Source: Edaphochlamys debaryana
Lineage: Eukaryota > Chlorophyta > Chlorophyceae > Chlamydomonadales
DNA length: 64,000 bases
Reading direction: 5' to 3'
Assembly (NCBI GenBank): GCA_016858145.1
Contig: JAEHOE010000143.1
Location: 1-64,000, forward strand
A model generated the notes under the pieces. That model had not been told where the DNA came from and did not search any database. It was given only the letters and a program-made list of their open reading frames with translations. Made by a program: the position numbers and the translations under genes. Position 1 is the stretch's first letter, and every line of letters starts with the position of its first letter. Shown here in pieces: positions 10,526 to 26,089 of this stretch.

Positions 10526-13082
10526 CACGCCCGCTGCCTACCCCACCGCCAGGAGGCCGCCGTGAGCGTGGGGCCGCCCAGGCGTCAAGGCTGTCCTGAA
10601 GGGCCTCGGCCACGTCACGGAGCGCCGCCAGCACCGCCTCGTGCGCCTCCGGCCGCCGGCTGCTGCTGAGCACGGAGGCGCGGATCCACTGCATGTCCTC
10701 CCGGGGCAGCCGTGTCAGCACCGCAGCACGCCCACTGGGCACGCCACAGATGCGAAGCGCCGGCTCCAGGCTGAGCAGGAGCCGCTCCAGGCGGGCTTCC
10801 ACGGAGCCAGCCTGGGAGGATGGCTGCCGCCGCGGCGGCGAGGCCAGCTCCGAAAGAATCTGGTGGCCCTCGTGTTCGAGGAGGGCCAGGCCGTACGCCT
10901 CGTCGTCACCATCGGAGGGTTGGTCGGACGGCGGTTGGCATGTCCTGCGGGGAGGCGTGCTGGCGGGAGGGGCAGGCGGAGCAGGCCCGGGCGGCTCCGT
11001 CCCGTGGTCAGGGGCCACGCCGCCCCCGGCTGGGGCCCTCCGCCCCGCAGGGGCCATGCCCCCGGGGTTGCTAGGGCGGGAAGCGCCCGGGCAGGCGGCC
11101 CCAGAGACCTGGCGAGGCGCGGGGGGCGCCTGGCGCTGGTTGGCGGCGGGGCCGGCATGCCCGCCACCCCCAGCCGGCGTCGCCCCACCGAACCCCTGCC
11201 CTGCCCCCACAACCTCCCCAGTCCCCCCACCCGGGGCCCCCGCCCCGGCCCCCTCTTCCGCTCGCCCCGGCACCCCCTCTCCGGACTCAGCGCAAGCCGC
11301 ACTCCCCACCCCCGGGCCTGCTCCCTGGCCTGTGCCCGTCCCCACGCTCCCACCCACTGTGTGCGCCGCCGCGGAAGCGGGCGCCAGTTCCTCCGGCGAG
11401 TCCACAAGTAGGGAGAAGCGGTTGGCGACTGGAATGGATGCCTGCAGGCGCTGAGCGCCCGCCGCAGCACGAGCATCGAGGGCGGGCGGCGGTGCTGCAG
11501 TCCGTGCGGGCGCGCCAGATTGCGGTACACTGGGCGCCGGTGACGCTGCACCCGAGGGAGGAGCAGCGCCGGCCGGCTGCGGGCCCACAGGGGTGGCCGG
11601 CGGCGCCTCCGGGCGTGGAGAGCCGGCGGGGGATGCTGCTGCCGTCCCTGCCTCGGCTGGTGCAACGCCCACTGTGGGCGCCACGTGCGGGGCTGCCACC
11701 GCGGCGGCGTGCAGCGGAGCCGCTGCCTCGTGGGGGTGGGCAGGGGGGTCTGGCGCCAGGGCGCCAGCAGCAGGCCCTGGCGCTGTGTCAGGCGGCACGC
11801 GCGCACCCTGTGACGGGGTGGCGGCTGCCGCCGCGGGGCAGGCTGGTGGGGGGCCAGCGGAGGCTGCTGTCGGTGTGGCCGTCGCCGGCCCTGCGGCCGG
11901 TGCCGAGTGGCGCTCGCCCGCCTCCGAGCTGCCGGCGGCGGGCGTGTGTCCATCCATGGCTGCAGCCTGCTCCGTGCCGGGGTCCACCGAGAAGGCGTGG
12001 GATGGTGGTGCCACGGAGACCTGCATGTCGAGACCCACAGGCCCCACACCCGGGACGCGGATCCCGCGCAGGCGGGAGAGGTGCGGGTCGTGGGCCGGGC
12101 CCCGCACCCCCGCCAAAAGATGGCTAGCCAGCGCCCCCCGTAGGACCCCACCCCGCCCAAAGTCGTCCCCCAACCGTTCCCCAGCAACGAACGCCCCTGC
12201 CGGGTCCTGCGGGTCGTTAGTCACCCGGTAGCCCGCCGACATGAGCAGGCAGCGGAAGAAACCCGTGACGGCGCTGCCAAGGGGGGGATTGATCACGGTC
12301 ACCCGGGCCGCATAGGGGTGAACCTGTGGGCACACGGCGGCGATGCGCACCCTGACTGGCACCGCCACTCCATCTGGACCCGGCACCTCCACTCGTACGG
12401 GCGACGCCCGCACCAGCTGCTGCACCGCAGCTGCCTTGGAAGCGGCGTGTAAGGTGGGCCGGAATGCCAGCAGCCCCCGCGCGCCCGGTCCTGTGTATGG
12501 CGGCAGGTAGTGTGCCGCCTGGTACCCCTGCATAGCCTCGGGACACAGCCGCGTTAGTGCCGCCACAAGATCCGCAAACAGGTCACGGAGGGCGTGTGGA
12601 TCGCCCGCCACCCCGGGGGGCAAACCCTCGGCCGAACCCAGGAGGGCAACCGCCTCCCGCTGCAGGTGGGGCCCGTGCCACTCCTGCGTGAGGGGCTGTG
12701 CCCCCGGCTGCCCAGGCAGGGCGAGAACACCCGATTGAAAGCTGGGGGTGTTAAACAGCGGCACAGAGGACCCCGGCTCCCGACCTGCTGCTCCTGCCCC
12801 GGCCTCAGCCCAGCTGCAGTTGCCCAAAGTGGGGGCAAAGGGGCCCCGGGGGCCGGCCGCCGCCCCACTGCCGCCACCCCAACGGCCGACAGACGGCCCT
12901 GGAGCTGCTGACCCGCTGCCCCTGTTGCCCGGGATGCTACCAGGCCCGGCCCGGCCATGGCTGGGCGCCGTGCGGGGCCAGCTGTCGGTGGGTGCGGCGG
13001 AGGCCTGGCCTGGGGCCGCCCCCGCCCACCGACCCGGTGGCACCCAACTCACCTGAGTCATCCGCACAGCACCCTGCCCCAC
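10245..13082 (-). CDS. LINE ORF1 protein
   Basis: The open frame upstream of ORF2 in the same element gives up to 945 residues. The codon at 13082 is GTG. The first in-frame ATG is at 13061, giving 938 residues, and is the more likely start. The first 370 or so residues look folded (LLAFRPTLHAASKAAAVQQL, then a beta-rich stretch with RVTVINPPLGSAVTGFF). The middle is a long Pro/Ala/Gly-rich disordered tract. A helical segment (VEARLERLLLSLEPALRI) precedes a very basic, Ser/Arg-rich tail. ORF1 proteins of L1 elements bind element RNA, and that role is inferred by position. No CCHC zinc knuckle was seen. It ends in an ATGA that overlaps the ORF2 start. Confidence 0.85.
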
Positions 13083-13089
13083 GGCCCAT

Positions 13090-13640
13090 TAACTTCACGG
13101 CCCCTCTTGTGATGCAGCAGCCAAGCTCTGGGCGTGCTGCTGCGACTGCCTTCGCTGACTGGCGAGAGAAGATGCTAGAAATGCGCCCGCGGCCTTCGAG
13201 CGGCCTTCCTAAGCTGAAGCACCCCCGTCACAGAAGGCACTCTTCTCTATGACCAAGAGGCGCAGGCTCCCGCAAACTCGCTGGCTGTGGCAGAGCGACC
13301 GGCAAGTGCTGCCGGCAACACGCAGCCCCGTCCCTCGCGCCCAATACTCGTGCTAATCGGCTTCTGTGCCGTGTTGAAAGCTGCTGCGTCCACTCCTGGC
13401 CGCTAGCGCCAGAGGTCCGCGACTCGTTGACCGATGGTACTGAGCGGAGGCCTCCCCAGCCCTCCGCGCAAACCCTACAGTGGTACAGGAAGCGCCTAGT
13501 GGCAAATAATGACGATCTTCAGGGGCCGGCGTGACAGCTTGACTGCCGACATGTTCGCACGATGGACGTGAAGCAGCAAGTGCTGGGGGTGTTGTCTAGT
13601 GTTGTCTTGTGTTGTCCCTGGTCTGCTCTGTCCTTTTCTG
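13090..13640 (-). other. LINE copy B 5' UTR (putative)
   Basis: About 550 bp lies between ORF1 and the satellite array with no supportable ORF. Near 13590-13620 there is a short run of gtgttgt-type words. An internal promoter would be expected here for an autonomous LINE, but no specific site was recognised. Confidence 0.55.
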
Positions 13641-13642
13641 AA

Positions 13643-14840
13643 TTGAAGGGTTCAGAAGGCTTGGGAAGTGCGGGGACGAGGTGGGGCGAGAGCTGGGCGC
13701 TTTGGGATAGGCGGGGGCAGGTCCGGGGGCGGGGACCGCGGACCCGCCGCCGCGCGAAATTCGCCCGCTCTGATCCCGCCCGTTCCGAGGCCGCCAACAC
13801 CCTTGCAAGCATCTATCAGATGTATTGAAGGGTTCAGAAGGCTTGGGAAGTGCGGGGACGAGGTGGGGCGAGAGCTGGGCGCTCTGGGAGAGGCGGGGGC
13901 AGGCCGGGGGCGGGGGGCCGCGGACCCGCCGCCGCGCAAACTTCGCCCGCTCTGATCCCGCCCGTTCCGAGGCCGCCAACACCCTTGCAAGCATCTATTA
14001 GATGTATTGAAGGGTTCAGAAGGCTTGGGAAGTGCGGGGACGAGGTGGGGCGAGAGCTGGGCGCTCTGGGAGAGGCGGGGGCAGGCCGGGGGGCGGGGGC
14101 CGCGGACCCGCCGCCGCACAAAATTCGCCCGCTCTGATCCAGAGGGGCGAGAGCGCCCAGCTCTCGCCCCACCTCGTCCCCGCACTTCCCAAGCCTTCTG
14201 AACCCTTCAATACATCTAATAGATGCTTGCAAGGGTGTTGGCGGCCTCGGAACGGGCGGGATCAGAGCGGGCGAATTGTGCGCGGCGGCGGGTCCGCGGC
14301 CCCCGCCCCCCGGCCTGCCCCCGCCTCTCCCAGAGCGCCCAGCTCTCGCCCCACCTCGTCCCCGCACTTCCCAAGCCTTCTGAACCCTTCAATACATCTG
14401 ATAGATGCTTGCAAGGGTGTTGGCGGCCTCGGAACGGGCGGGATCAGAGCGGGCGAAGTTTGCGCGGCGGCGGGTCCGCGGCCCCCGCCCCCCGGCCTGC
14501 CCCCGCCTCTCCCAGAGCGCCCAGCTCTCGCCCCACCTCGACCCGGCACTTCCCAAGCCTTCTGAACCCTTCAATACATCTAATAGATGCTTGCAAGGGT
14601 GTTGGCGGCCTCGGAACGGGCGGGATCAGAGCGGGCGAAGTTTGCGCGGCGGCGGGTCCGCGGCCCCCGCCCCCCGGCCTGCCCCCGCCTCTCCCAGAGC
14701 GCCCAGCTCTCGCCCCACCTCGTCCCTGCACTTCCCAAGCCTTCTGAACCCTTCAATACATCTAATAGATGCTTGCAAGGGTGTTGGCGGCCTCGGAACG
14801 GGCGGAATCAGAGCGGGCGAATTGTGCGCGGCGGCGGGTC
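13643..14840. repeat. 182-bp satellite array with internal inversion
   Basis: About 6.6 monomers of a GC-rich repeat. The word cttcaatacat recurs at 14205, 14387, 14569 and 14751, exactly 182 bp apart, and its complement recurs at about 13823 and 14005. Monomers from 13643 to about 14140 are in one orientation, and those from about 14150 to 14840 are in the other, meeting head to head near 14145. Each monomer carries the perfect 8-bp palindrome cttgcaag next to a near-palindrome catctaatagatg. Monomers are almost identical, so amplification is recent. The last unit is cut at about 14840. Overlapping ORFs here are only repeat translations. Confidence 0.95.
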
Positions 14841-17137
14841 TGTCGGTGTGTTGCTTGGCCTTCAAGCTTGTACCTTTCCGCAGGCTTTCCGCCCTCAGGT
14901 TTGGTACTACTTTTCCTCTGAGAGGGAATTTCATGGACAGGGGAGAAGGGGGCGAAGCCAAGCGGACCTGCTGCTAAAGAGCAGGCCTGAAACCACCAAG
15001 ATTCCCGCAAACTTCTAAGGGTACTAAGGGTGCTATAGCCAGCTATTGTTACCTTTCCGCCGGCCTTCTGCCCTCAGGTTGCTACTTTTGGTAGCCATCA
15101 TGAAACTATCAAGATTGAAAGGGACAGACCAGCCTAGCAACGTATGAGACCGGAGTTGCTATAGTTCCCTCAAAGCCCCTTTCGCACTATCTAGTCATCC
15201 CCGGCCGCCTGTGAAACCGCCTCACGCAGCACTGCACCCAGGTACGTCGCTCTGCCCTCCCGTGGACGGCGCACGGCAGTGGCTCTTACTCCCGAGACGG
15301 ACAGGCACGCGCCTAGACAGCGCAGGCCTTGCTTGGCGTCCAGCCCACACCCGTGCGCCGGTCCCAACCACCGGACTGGGCTAGCCACAAGTGGAGGGTC
15401 GGGTTGACCACACATGCGGCACGGGTGCTCAACAGGTCTTGGCATGTGGAGAAGACCTAGACTTTGGCTTGAACCTGGACTTCAAGGTCTCCTTAGATAC
15501 GCCAGCGGGGACGGATCCTGGAGCTTTGGTTTGGCCCTAATGCAGGAGGTGTGGAGTAATGAAGGACGCTTGCCTGCCTAGCGTATTCGGCATTGCCCTC
15601 ACGCTTTATGGTCTGCTGTTCATCGGCCACAGCCATGTTCCGAGGAATGGGGTTGCAGGCACGGGATAGGCGCCGGCAGGGGTTTATAGGCGCTGGTTGG
15701 CTGATAGGGCTCAGTGAGTCTACCCAGGCAAGCCTGGGGCGTCAGGCCTCCAGTCCCTGTCCCTGTCCCGACTGGGTGGGTTTCCCTCTACTGCGCCAAC
15801 CCCTCCATCAACAGGGCCCCCTGGAGGGTCACCCTGGGCGGGGACCTGGCCCGGATGAGTTCCCACCTACGCAGGAAAAAAAAACCCGACTACCGGTACT
15901 CATTCTGGCCACGCGGCGGGCGGGGAGGAGTGCCTGGGCGCTCAGGAGGCCTCTCACTAACGCTGCTAGGGACGCATCCTGCAGGTCGGGTGGGGCGTCG
16001 CGGTTGCATCCTGCCTGGGTCGTGGTCCCATCCGGTCTGCCGGGAGTACCCCCGTAGTCGCATCCTGCCCGTCTCGCAGCAGTCTCATCCAGCCTAAAGC
16101 GAGCCCCCCCTGCAGTCGCAATGTCGCATGTGCCTGACCCGCAGTCTCATCCAGCCTGCCGCACGCACCCCCGCAGTCGCATCCTGCCTGACCCGCGGTC
16201 GAATCCAGCCTACCCCCAGAGTGACATGGAGCTTGCTCCACAGAAACACGCAGCCTGATTGGTATCTTCTTCACTCCCAGCCAGCCTACCGAGTATGTGT
16301 CGCATGGCAGTCCAACGCGAGATCTTATCGACCCCCCAGCGTCCATGAGGACCTCGAGCTGTGTCAAGCTGTGATGAGCGTTGTGCCCAGATTACTTGTG
16401 GCTGTGCTACTGAGGTTGATCAGCTGCAGCAGCGTGCGGAGTTCCGGCTTTGGTGTATGTGCGCGAGCATCAGGTTGTGTCGACGGCGGACCATCCGTCG
16501 TGTTGGGCCCGTCAAGTTCAGACTGATAAAGTAACAAACTCATTGCGTATTCGTTCGTGTTCCTACAGTCTCAAGCATTGCATCGGCGAGCTCGTTGCCG
16601 CCGGGGCGCCGGCTGCAAAACCTTCAAATCAAAGCTGCTGGATTCAAGAACCTGGATCTCGCGCAAACGTTTTCCCAGCAGTAGCTCACTCTGCGTGGTG
16701 TTCTCTTTAGCAAATGTGCCCACCTGCCTTTCACTTGCAGATTATGTCCTCGTTCTGCACGCGGGGCCCGCACGCGGACAATGCCCCTTCCGGCCAACAT
16801 CGGCTTCCAAGCCGGTTTCAGATGGCCGCAAATTCAAACTTTGGTGTATGCACGCGTCGGGGGAGAGGAGGTCAGTCGGCGCAGTCCTTTGAGTGCGTTC
16901 GAGACTCGAAACGCGGGGGGTCGGAGGGGCTGCTCGGGGCCTTGGGTTTGTGCCACCGGCAAGGGCCCGACGCCAGAGTTTCAAGCGCGTTACGAGGCGC
17001 ATTCCCCTCTATTATCGGCTCGCGGCAGTAAGGCGGCTGCAGCCAGCGTAGCGGCCGGGCCGCGCGATTGCATGGGGTCCGCCATATCAATCAGCGCGGT
17101 CGCGAAGTTGTGAAGCCATACTCCTCACTGCAGAATC
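14841..17137. other. Intergenic region, no gene recognised
   Basis: No protein-like ORF was found. An imperfect direct repeat (acctttccgc...gccctcaggtt) occurs at about 14871 and 15051. A degenerate minisatellite is listed separately. The GC content is lower than in the flanking genes. The last few hundred bases presumably hold the promoter of the SAM carrier, but no core element could be named. Confidence 0.5.
15960..16215. repeat. Degenerate minisatellite
   Basis: About seven imperfect copies of words such as gcagtcgcatcctgcctg and gcagtctcatccagcctg follow each other at about 25-35 bp spacing. They are diverged in both sequence and length. No coding sense was found in any frame. Confidence 0.7.
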
Positions 17138-21139
<4,002 letters not shown>

Positions 21140-22807
21140 AGGGGTCCGCAGCGATGGGGGGGGGGGATGGGGGGGGCCTGGGGAGAGGGGGGGTCTGGGT
21201 GGAGGCGGCCAAATGTTACCACGCGCGTGAGGAGGCTGAGCAGCACGTGAGGGGGCCTGGGGAGTGGCCCTGAGGACGGGAAGCCGGCCCGGGCTGAGCT
21301 GGTGGCGGCGTGCAGTGGCATCCGCCGTGGGACCTCCGGGCGGGGGCGCGGGTGGGCGGCCATGCGTTGGGGCCCTGCATGGGGGTGGCGCCTCGGGGCC
21401 CTGACGAAGGACGCAGGCGGGCGGCAGGCCCTTGCGAAGGGTTGGCGTTGGTATAAGGGTGTTGCGGGATGGGAGGAGAGGGCTTCGGAGGTGGGGGTGT
21501 GCAGGTTTGCATCGGCGGAGTGTCGCTACTTACGCTCCCGCGTCTTGGCTCTGGTGTCCGCGTGGGGGTAAGCGTAGCTTCTGCCGAGTGTGTTTGACGT
21601 TCAGACGCCTTTGTTTCTTATACCTGTCTGATGACTGGCTGACTTGAGTCGCTAACATGACTGATGAAGGGTGGGTGGGTGGCGCCAAGTGGAAGCGCTT
21701 GAGACGTTCGGAGACAATGAGATGGTCTGAGGGGTGAGCTTTGCATCCCCAGGGGCCAGGGCAGTCAGGTGTGTTTCTGTAGGCTAAGGGCGTATGGCGT
21801 GGTGTGGCCCGAACGCGAGTCGATGGGCTCCGGGGTGCTTGCCCCGGACGCCTTTGCGCCGCCACATCATAGCTTCACCATTTAACCAAGCAAGGAGAGC
21901 GCTTCTCACCTCCCATTGGCCGGGAGGTCATGTGGTGATGCGCGGGGCGGTTCCACCCCTTGGCGGCACGCATTATTTGGTAGCCCCGGCTATGCTGATC
22001 CCCGCCCCTCGCACCCTTGCTGTGCCGACAGCTTGTGATGGGTCCTCATCACGTGCAGACCTCCGCAGGGTGGCTCAACGGCCAAGCCAGCAAACGTTCT
22101 CACTCTGCCATGGCGGCCAACAGAGGTTGTGCCGCGTGCTCTTGCAGCATGGGGCTCGGGCCCTCCGCAGCGTGCGTGCTCGAGGGCCGCGATTGATACC
22201 GGTACACGTCGGCTGGTCCCCAGCGATGTGGTCCAACCCGGCCCGGGCTGTCCTGCTCGTTTCCCTGTGCGGGTGGCTGGCCGGGACCAGCCGTCTGAAC
22301 GTTGGATCTGGCCGGCACTTCCTGTCCTGGACGGCTGAGCATGCATTCGTCACCTGCGAGGGAGACCTCTACTTCTTGCACACCGCCAGTACACGCCCGG
22401 TGTCCTCTCCTAGCGCAGGCCGAGCTCGTGACAATGCAGAAGGGGCGGGCCCCATGGGACTCTGCATGCAGCTCTCGGAGGCCACCAGACCCAGAGGGCG
22501 AGGGGGGTGCACGGCAGGCGTGCAGGTGCGGGCGTTCTGTCGGCCTTGTATGAATCCTTCTCACGCCCTCCGACTAGACCCATCGCGGGCCGCCGCTGCA
22601 CTGCCCGTCCTCGAGCAAGCACCTTTCTGCCACTGCACCACTGCGGCAAACCCCGCTGCCCTGACTGCGCTCCCCCTCGCTCCCCCGCCCAGCCAGTCCC
22701 AGCCACCGCCTATTGCCGTCAGGCTGCACCTGCGATTCTCCCCGCTCTCCCCCGCCCAACCTAACCCAGCAACTCCTTTCCGTTCCTCAGACCAGCCCGC
22801 CCAAGCT
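21140..22807. other. Intergenic region between convergent genes
   Basis: This holds the 3' UTRs of the SAM carrier (+) and the F-box/LRR gene (-). A long open frame on the + strand (21794-23707) has no protein-like features and runs antisense into the LRR gene, so it is treated as a GC artefact. No RNA gene or repeat was recognised. Confidence 0.5.
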
Positions 22808-25590
22808 CTACCCGTAAAACCTCGGCCCCGCATCGCGGACGCTGATGACGTCCTCCGACAGCCCCGCCGCCGCCAGCCGCGGCATGAGCCTCTCCGCCTC
22901 GTCCCACACCTCCTGCTCCAGCAGAGCGTAGGCCACCACCTGCACGCTCCGCAGCCGCCTGCCCGCCCGCGTGCACAGCTGCAGCAGGGCGTCCGCCAGG
23001 GCCCGGGGGAAGGTGCCGTGCTCCCACTGCACGTCCAGCCGCGCGAGGCGGGGCAGCGCGGACAGAGCGGGCAGCGCCTCGAGCGGGAGGGTGCAGGCCG
23101 TCAGGGTGAGGTCCTGGCATGTGGGGGGGGCAGACGACAGGGGGAGAGGTGGGGACAGGGCAAGCAAGCGCAGAGCCCTCGACTGCGAACAGCAGCGCCC
23201 ACCTCCATATGTAGCGCCCCTCCCTCACACCCATGCCCCTTCAGTCCACTCCTGCACAGCGCACGCACCTCGAGGCTGGTCAGCGACGCCGCCAGCACCT
23301 CCAGGTCCCCACCGCTCAGCTCCAGGCGGTCCAGCTCCAGCGCCCGCAGCCCCACGCACCCCCACGCGCCCAGCCAGCGGCCGTGGCCCCGGGCGCCCGG
23401 GGCCTTGGAGCGGGAGCGGGAGGCCGCGGGCAGCAGCGTGGGGACGCCCCCGCGGCCGTGGCTGATGCGGATGGCGCGGGAGGGCGCCAGGCGGCCCCCG
23501 CTGCCCCCGCCCCCGCCCAGGAGCGCGGCGGCGCGGCGCAGCGCCTCCTCCCCCGAGGGCAGCAGCCGGGCGTCGGCTGGGGCGGGCGGGGGGCGGGCGG
23601 CTTTGAGGGAGGATGCAGAGCAGAGTGGAAGGGAACGGGGGCCAAGGGAGGAAGCGGAGCGGGGGGTCGAGGGAGGAAGCGGAGCATGCAAGGGCCTTGT
23701 GCCGTAAGAGGCACAGCGGTGCAAGGAGCGGGCTTGAAGCGTTCCGGGCCTCGAGGGAGGCTGGGACGACGGGCGTAGTGCCTATGTGTGCTTACCGGTT
23801 GTGGACAGGCCGCGGCTGATGGTGATGCACTTCACGTGAATGCACCGCAGGCTGTCGGGCGCCGTCAGCGCCGCCAGCCCCTCTGCACACTGCGGCGTGT
23901 CCCAGCCGAGGTGCAGCTGCAGCTCCCTCAGCGCCGGCGGCAGCGGCACAGGCGCCGCTGCGACCGCCGCCGCCGCCGCCGCCACCACGGCCTCAACCGC
24001 CACCGCCTGCGCCGCCCTGCCGTACGCCGTCGCGGTTGCGGCGGCGGCTGCCGCGAGCTGGGGCGGCGGCTCCAGGCTCCCTACGGTGAGGTGCGTGAGC
24101 GCTGTCAGCCCCGCCAGGGCCCCGTCGGGCTGCACCCTAGCGCACGACACGTGCAGCTCCTCCAGCCCCGACAGCGCCGTGAAGGGCGCCAGAGACAGCG
24201 GCGGGGCGGCGGCGGCCTTCTCGAAGCAGCCGCCCACGTCCAGGGCCCGCAGGGAGCCGCTCAGCGGCACCAGGGCCTGCGCCAGGGCGGCGACCTGGTC
24301 CGCGGCCCAGCGGGGCACGGGGTCGCGCGGCCCGGCGCAGATGTTGCCGGCGCGCAGAGCCAGGGAGCGGAGCTGGGTCATGCGTGCGAGCGCGGAGGCG
24401 GCGGTGAGGACGTGCGGCACGTCGACGAGGTCGAGGTACAGCTGGGTCAGCGCGGGGGAGGGGGCGGCCGCCAGTGCGCGGGCCAGGGGCTGGGGCAGGG
24501 CCACCGGGGTGCCGTAGCACCCGCCGCCCAGCTGCAGCCGCCGGAGGGAGGGCAGGGCCGGTGGAAGGGGAGCCTCGGGCGAGGAGGAGCCTGCGGCGCA
24601 AAGGATGCGGCAGGGGTACCCTTAGGGGATGGGCGGTTCTATGGCCCCGTTACGGGCGGGGTCAAGCCCCAGGCGGTTGATGGTCGCGCTTTGCGCAGTT
24701 CTAGGTCTTGCAGGAGGCAAGGCCCGTGGAGTAGGCCGAACGGCCGCAGCGTCCAGCGCTGTGATTCTTTTGAGGATCCTTCATTGTAAACCCGAGGACT
24801 GCGGCGCCGGCCTCTGCCGCCGCCTGATTGACTGAGGTGCCCGCCAGCGCGCCTGCCTCTGGTGCGAGGGCCGGTGCCGCGCTGGTGGCTCCGCCGTCAG
24901 CGGCCTTGGGTGGAGGGCTGGCAGCTGTCGCGGCGGCGGCCGCAGCAGCTGCAGTGCCGGCGCTGCGGTCGGCCTTGGGGGCCAGAAGGGCTGCCAGGCC
25001 TTCCGCAGCTGCGGGCGGAAAGGTTGCATCCAGGGAGTGGCTGGGCATCTCCAGCTCCTCCAGGGCAGCAAAGTGGATGGCCAGCAGGCGAGCGGCCTCG
25101 ACGGTGAGGAGCTGGAGAGGAAGGCTGAGCTTGGTGGTGGGCAGGGGGGCGGGGATGGCCCGCAGCAGCTGCTCTCTGGGGTGCGGGGCAGGGGTTGAGG
25201 GAGCGGGGCAGTGAGAACGCGACGTAACGCGCGAGCGCGGCGACGGCACATGCGGCGACGGCACATGCGCATGTCCGCACGTAGCACTACGGGCGGTAGA
25301 CTTACGCGGCATCTGGGCAACGCTCTGGGTGCTGAATCCACATGTAGATCTCATTTGGCCGACAGGCTCCTCGCGCCAGCATGCCGCAGGCGTATGAAAG
25401 GGACTCTTTGTCGCGGAGGCAGACCACGGTCAAGCTCGCATCGACAACGGCACGAAACGCTTTGCAGCTGCGACGAAGTGAGCAGAGAGCATCGCGGCTG
25501 CGGAAGTCTTTGGCCGACAAGTGCTACAGCACTCGGAGCGATGTCGGGGCAGCACACCTCAAACACGCGCTGCAGCGCCTGTTCCGCCAT
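22808..25590 (-). CDS. F-box-like / leucine-rich-repeat protein
   Basis: Likely a substrate adaptor of an SCF-type ubiquitin ligase; this function is inferred. Exons on the - strand: 25590-25306, 25175 to about 24790, 24590-23796, 23576-23269 and 23113-22808. The N-terminus has an F-box-like helix set (MAEQALQRVFEVCCPDI, then LSAKDFRSRDALCSLRRSCK). Then come LRRs: LAIHFAALEELEMPSHSLD, LPSLRRLQLGG, LTQLYLDLVDV, MTQLRSLALRAGN, LRALDVGG, LEELHVSCARV, LRELQLHLG, LRALELDRLELSGGDL and LARLDVQWE. The protein ends FYG. As sequenced, the F-box is split by a one-base frameshift near 25520. The donor of the exon starting at 25175 was not resolved (a weak GT near 24745 would fit the phase). A paralogous start lies at 63462. 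Confidence 0.75.
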
Positions 25591-26089
25591 TGTAAGTGAC
25601 AAAGGCAACAGATATGTTGACCTGTGTAGGCTTGGCACCAACAATAGTTCGGTTTGGGCGGTTGGTCCTGGTGGTGGTCCCAGCACCAGGTCGTGAGAGT
25701 GCCAGGGAGTAGCGGTAGAATATATGCGTGCTTCAAGCAGCGCTTACAGACTCAAAAGAGTATGTAGCGGACGGGCCGCTACGGGGCGCTGTTGTCGCCA
25801 AGCAACCAACCCAGCCCATGCCCGGGCCATGTCCATTGGTCATCCCTCTCCCAGCGTCCTATTCCGTCCTATCCAATTCAAGCTTATGCAAACCCCGCAC
25901 CACATGCCTCGCCAACCCATGCCCATGCACGCTTACTCAGCGCCGACACGAGGGAATCCAGCCCCAGCACGCTCCCACCGTTCGTGCTGCGCTGGGGCCC
26001 TGCCCACCAACACCGCAGCATGCCCCAGTACCTGCTTTACTCAGCAGTTCACCCTCCGCCCCCCCCCCCGACCACCCCACCGCGCGCCC
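25591..26089. other. Intergenic region
   Basis: About 500 bp between the start of the F-box/LRR gene and the stop of the solenoid gene, both on the - strand. It would hold the promoter of the first and the 3' UTR of the second. No other feature is supportable. Confidence 0.5.
25744..25748 (-). terminator. TGTAA poly(A) signal candidate, solenoid gene
   Basis: TGTAA, the common green-algal polyadenylation signal, occurs on the - strand about 340 bp past the stop at 26090. Position and motif fit; use is not shown. Confidence 0.35.

Larger units (their letters stand above)
4814..13640 (-). mobile_element. Full-length L1-type LINE, copy B
   Basis: On the - strand the element reads: 5' UTR (about 13640-13090), ORF1, ORF2, 3' UTR (5373-4827), then a 13-base A tail (T-run at 4814-4826 on the + strand). 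Both ORFs are open. The endonuclease plus reverse transcriptase layout, two ORFs, no LTRs and a 3' A tail define an autonomous L1-clade non-LTR retrotransposon. The Zepp family of green algae is the obvious comparison, but membership is inferred and not shown. The 5' end is set only by where the satellite array starts, so it is approximate. No clean target-site duplication was found. Confidence 0.9.

Noticed and set aside
13519..14977. Many overlapping ORFs on both strands with repeated peptide words
   Set aside because: They are translations of the 182-bp satellite in different frames and repeat with its period.
21794..23707. 637-residue open frame on the + strand
   Set aside because: No family features, low-complexity content, and antisense to well-supported LRR exons.
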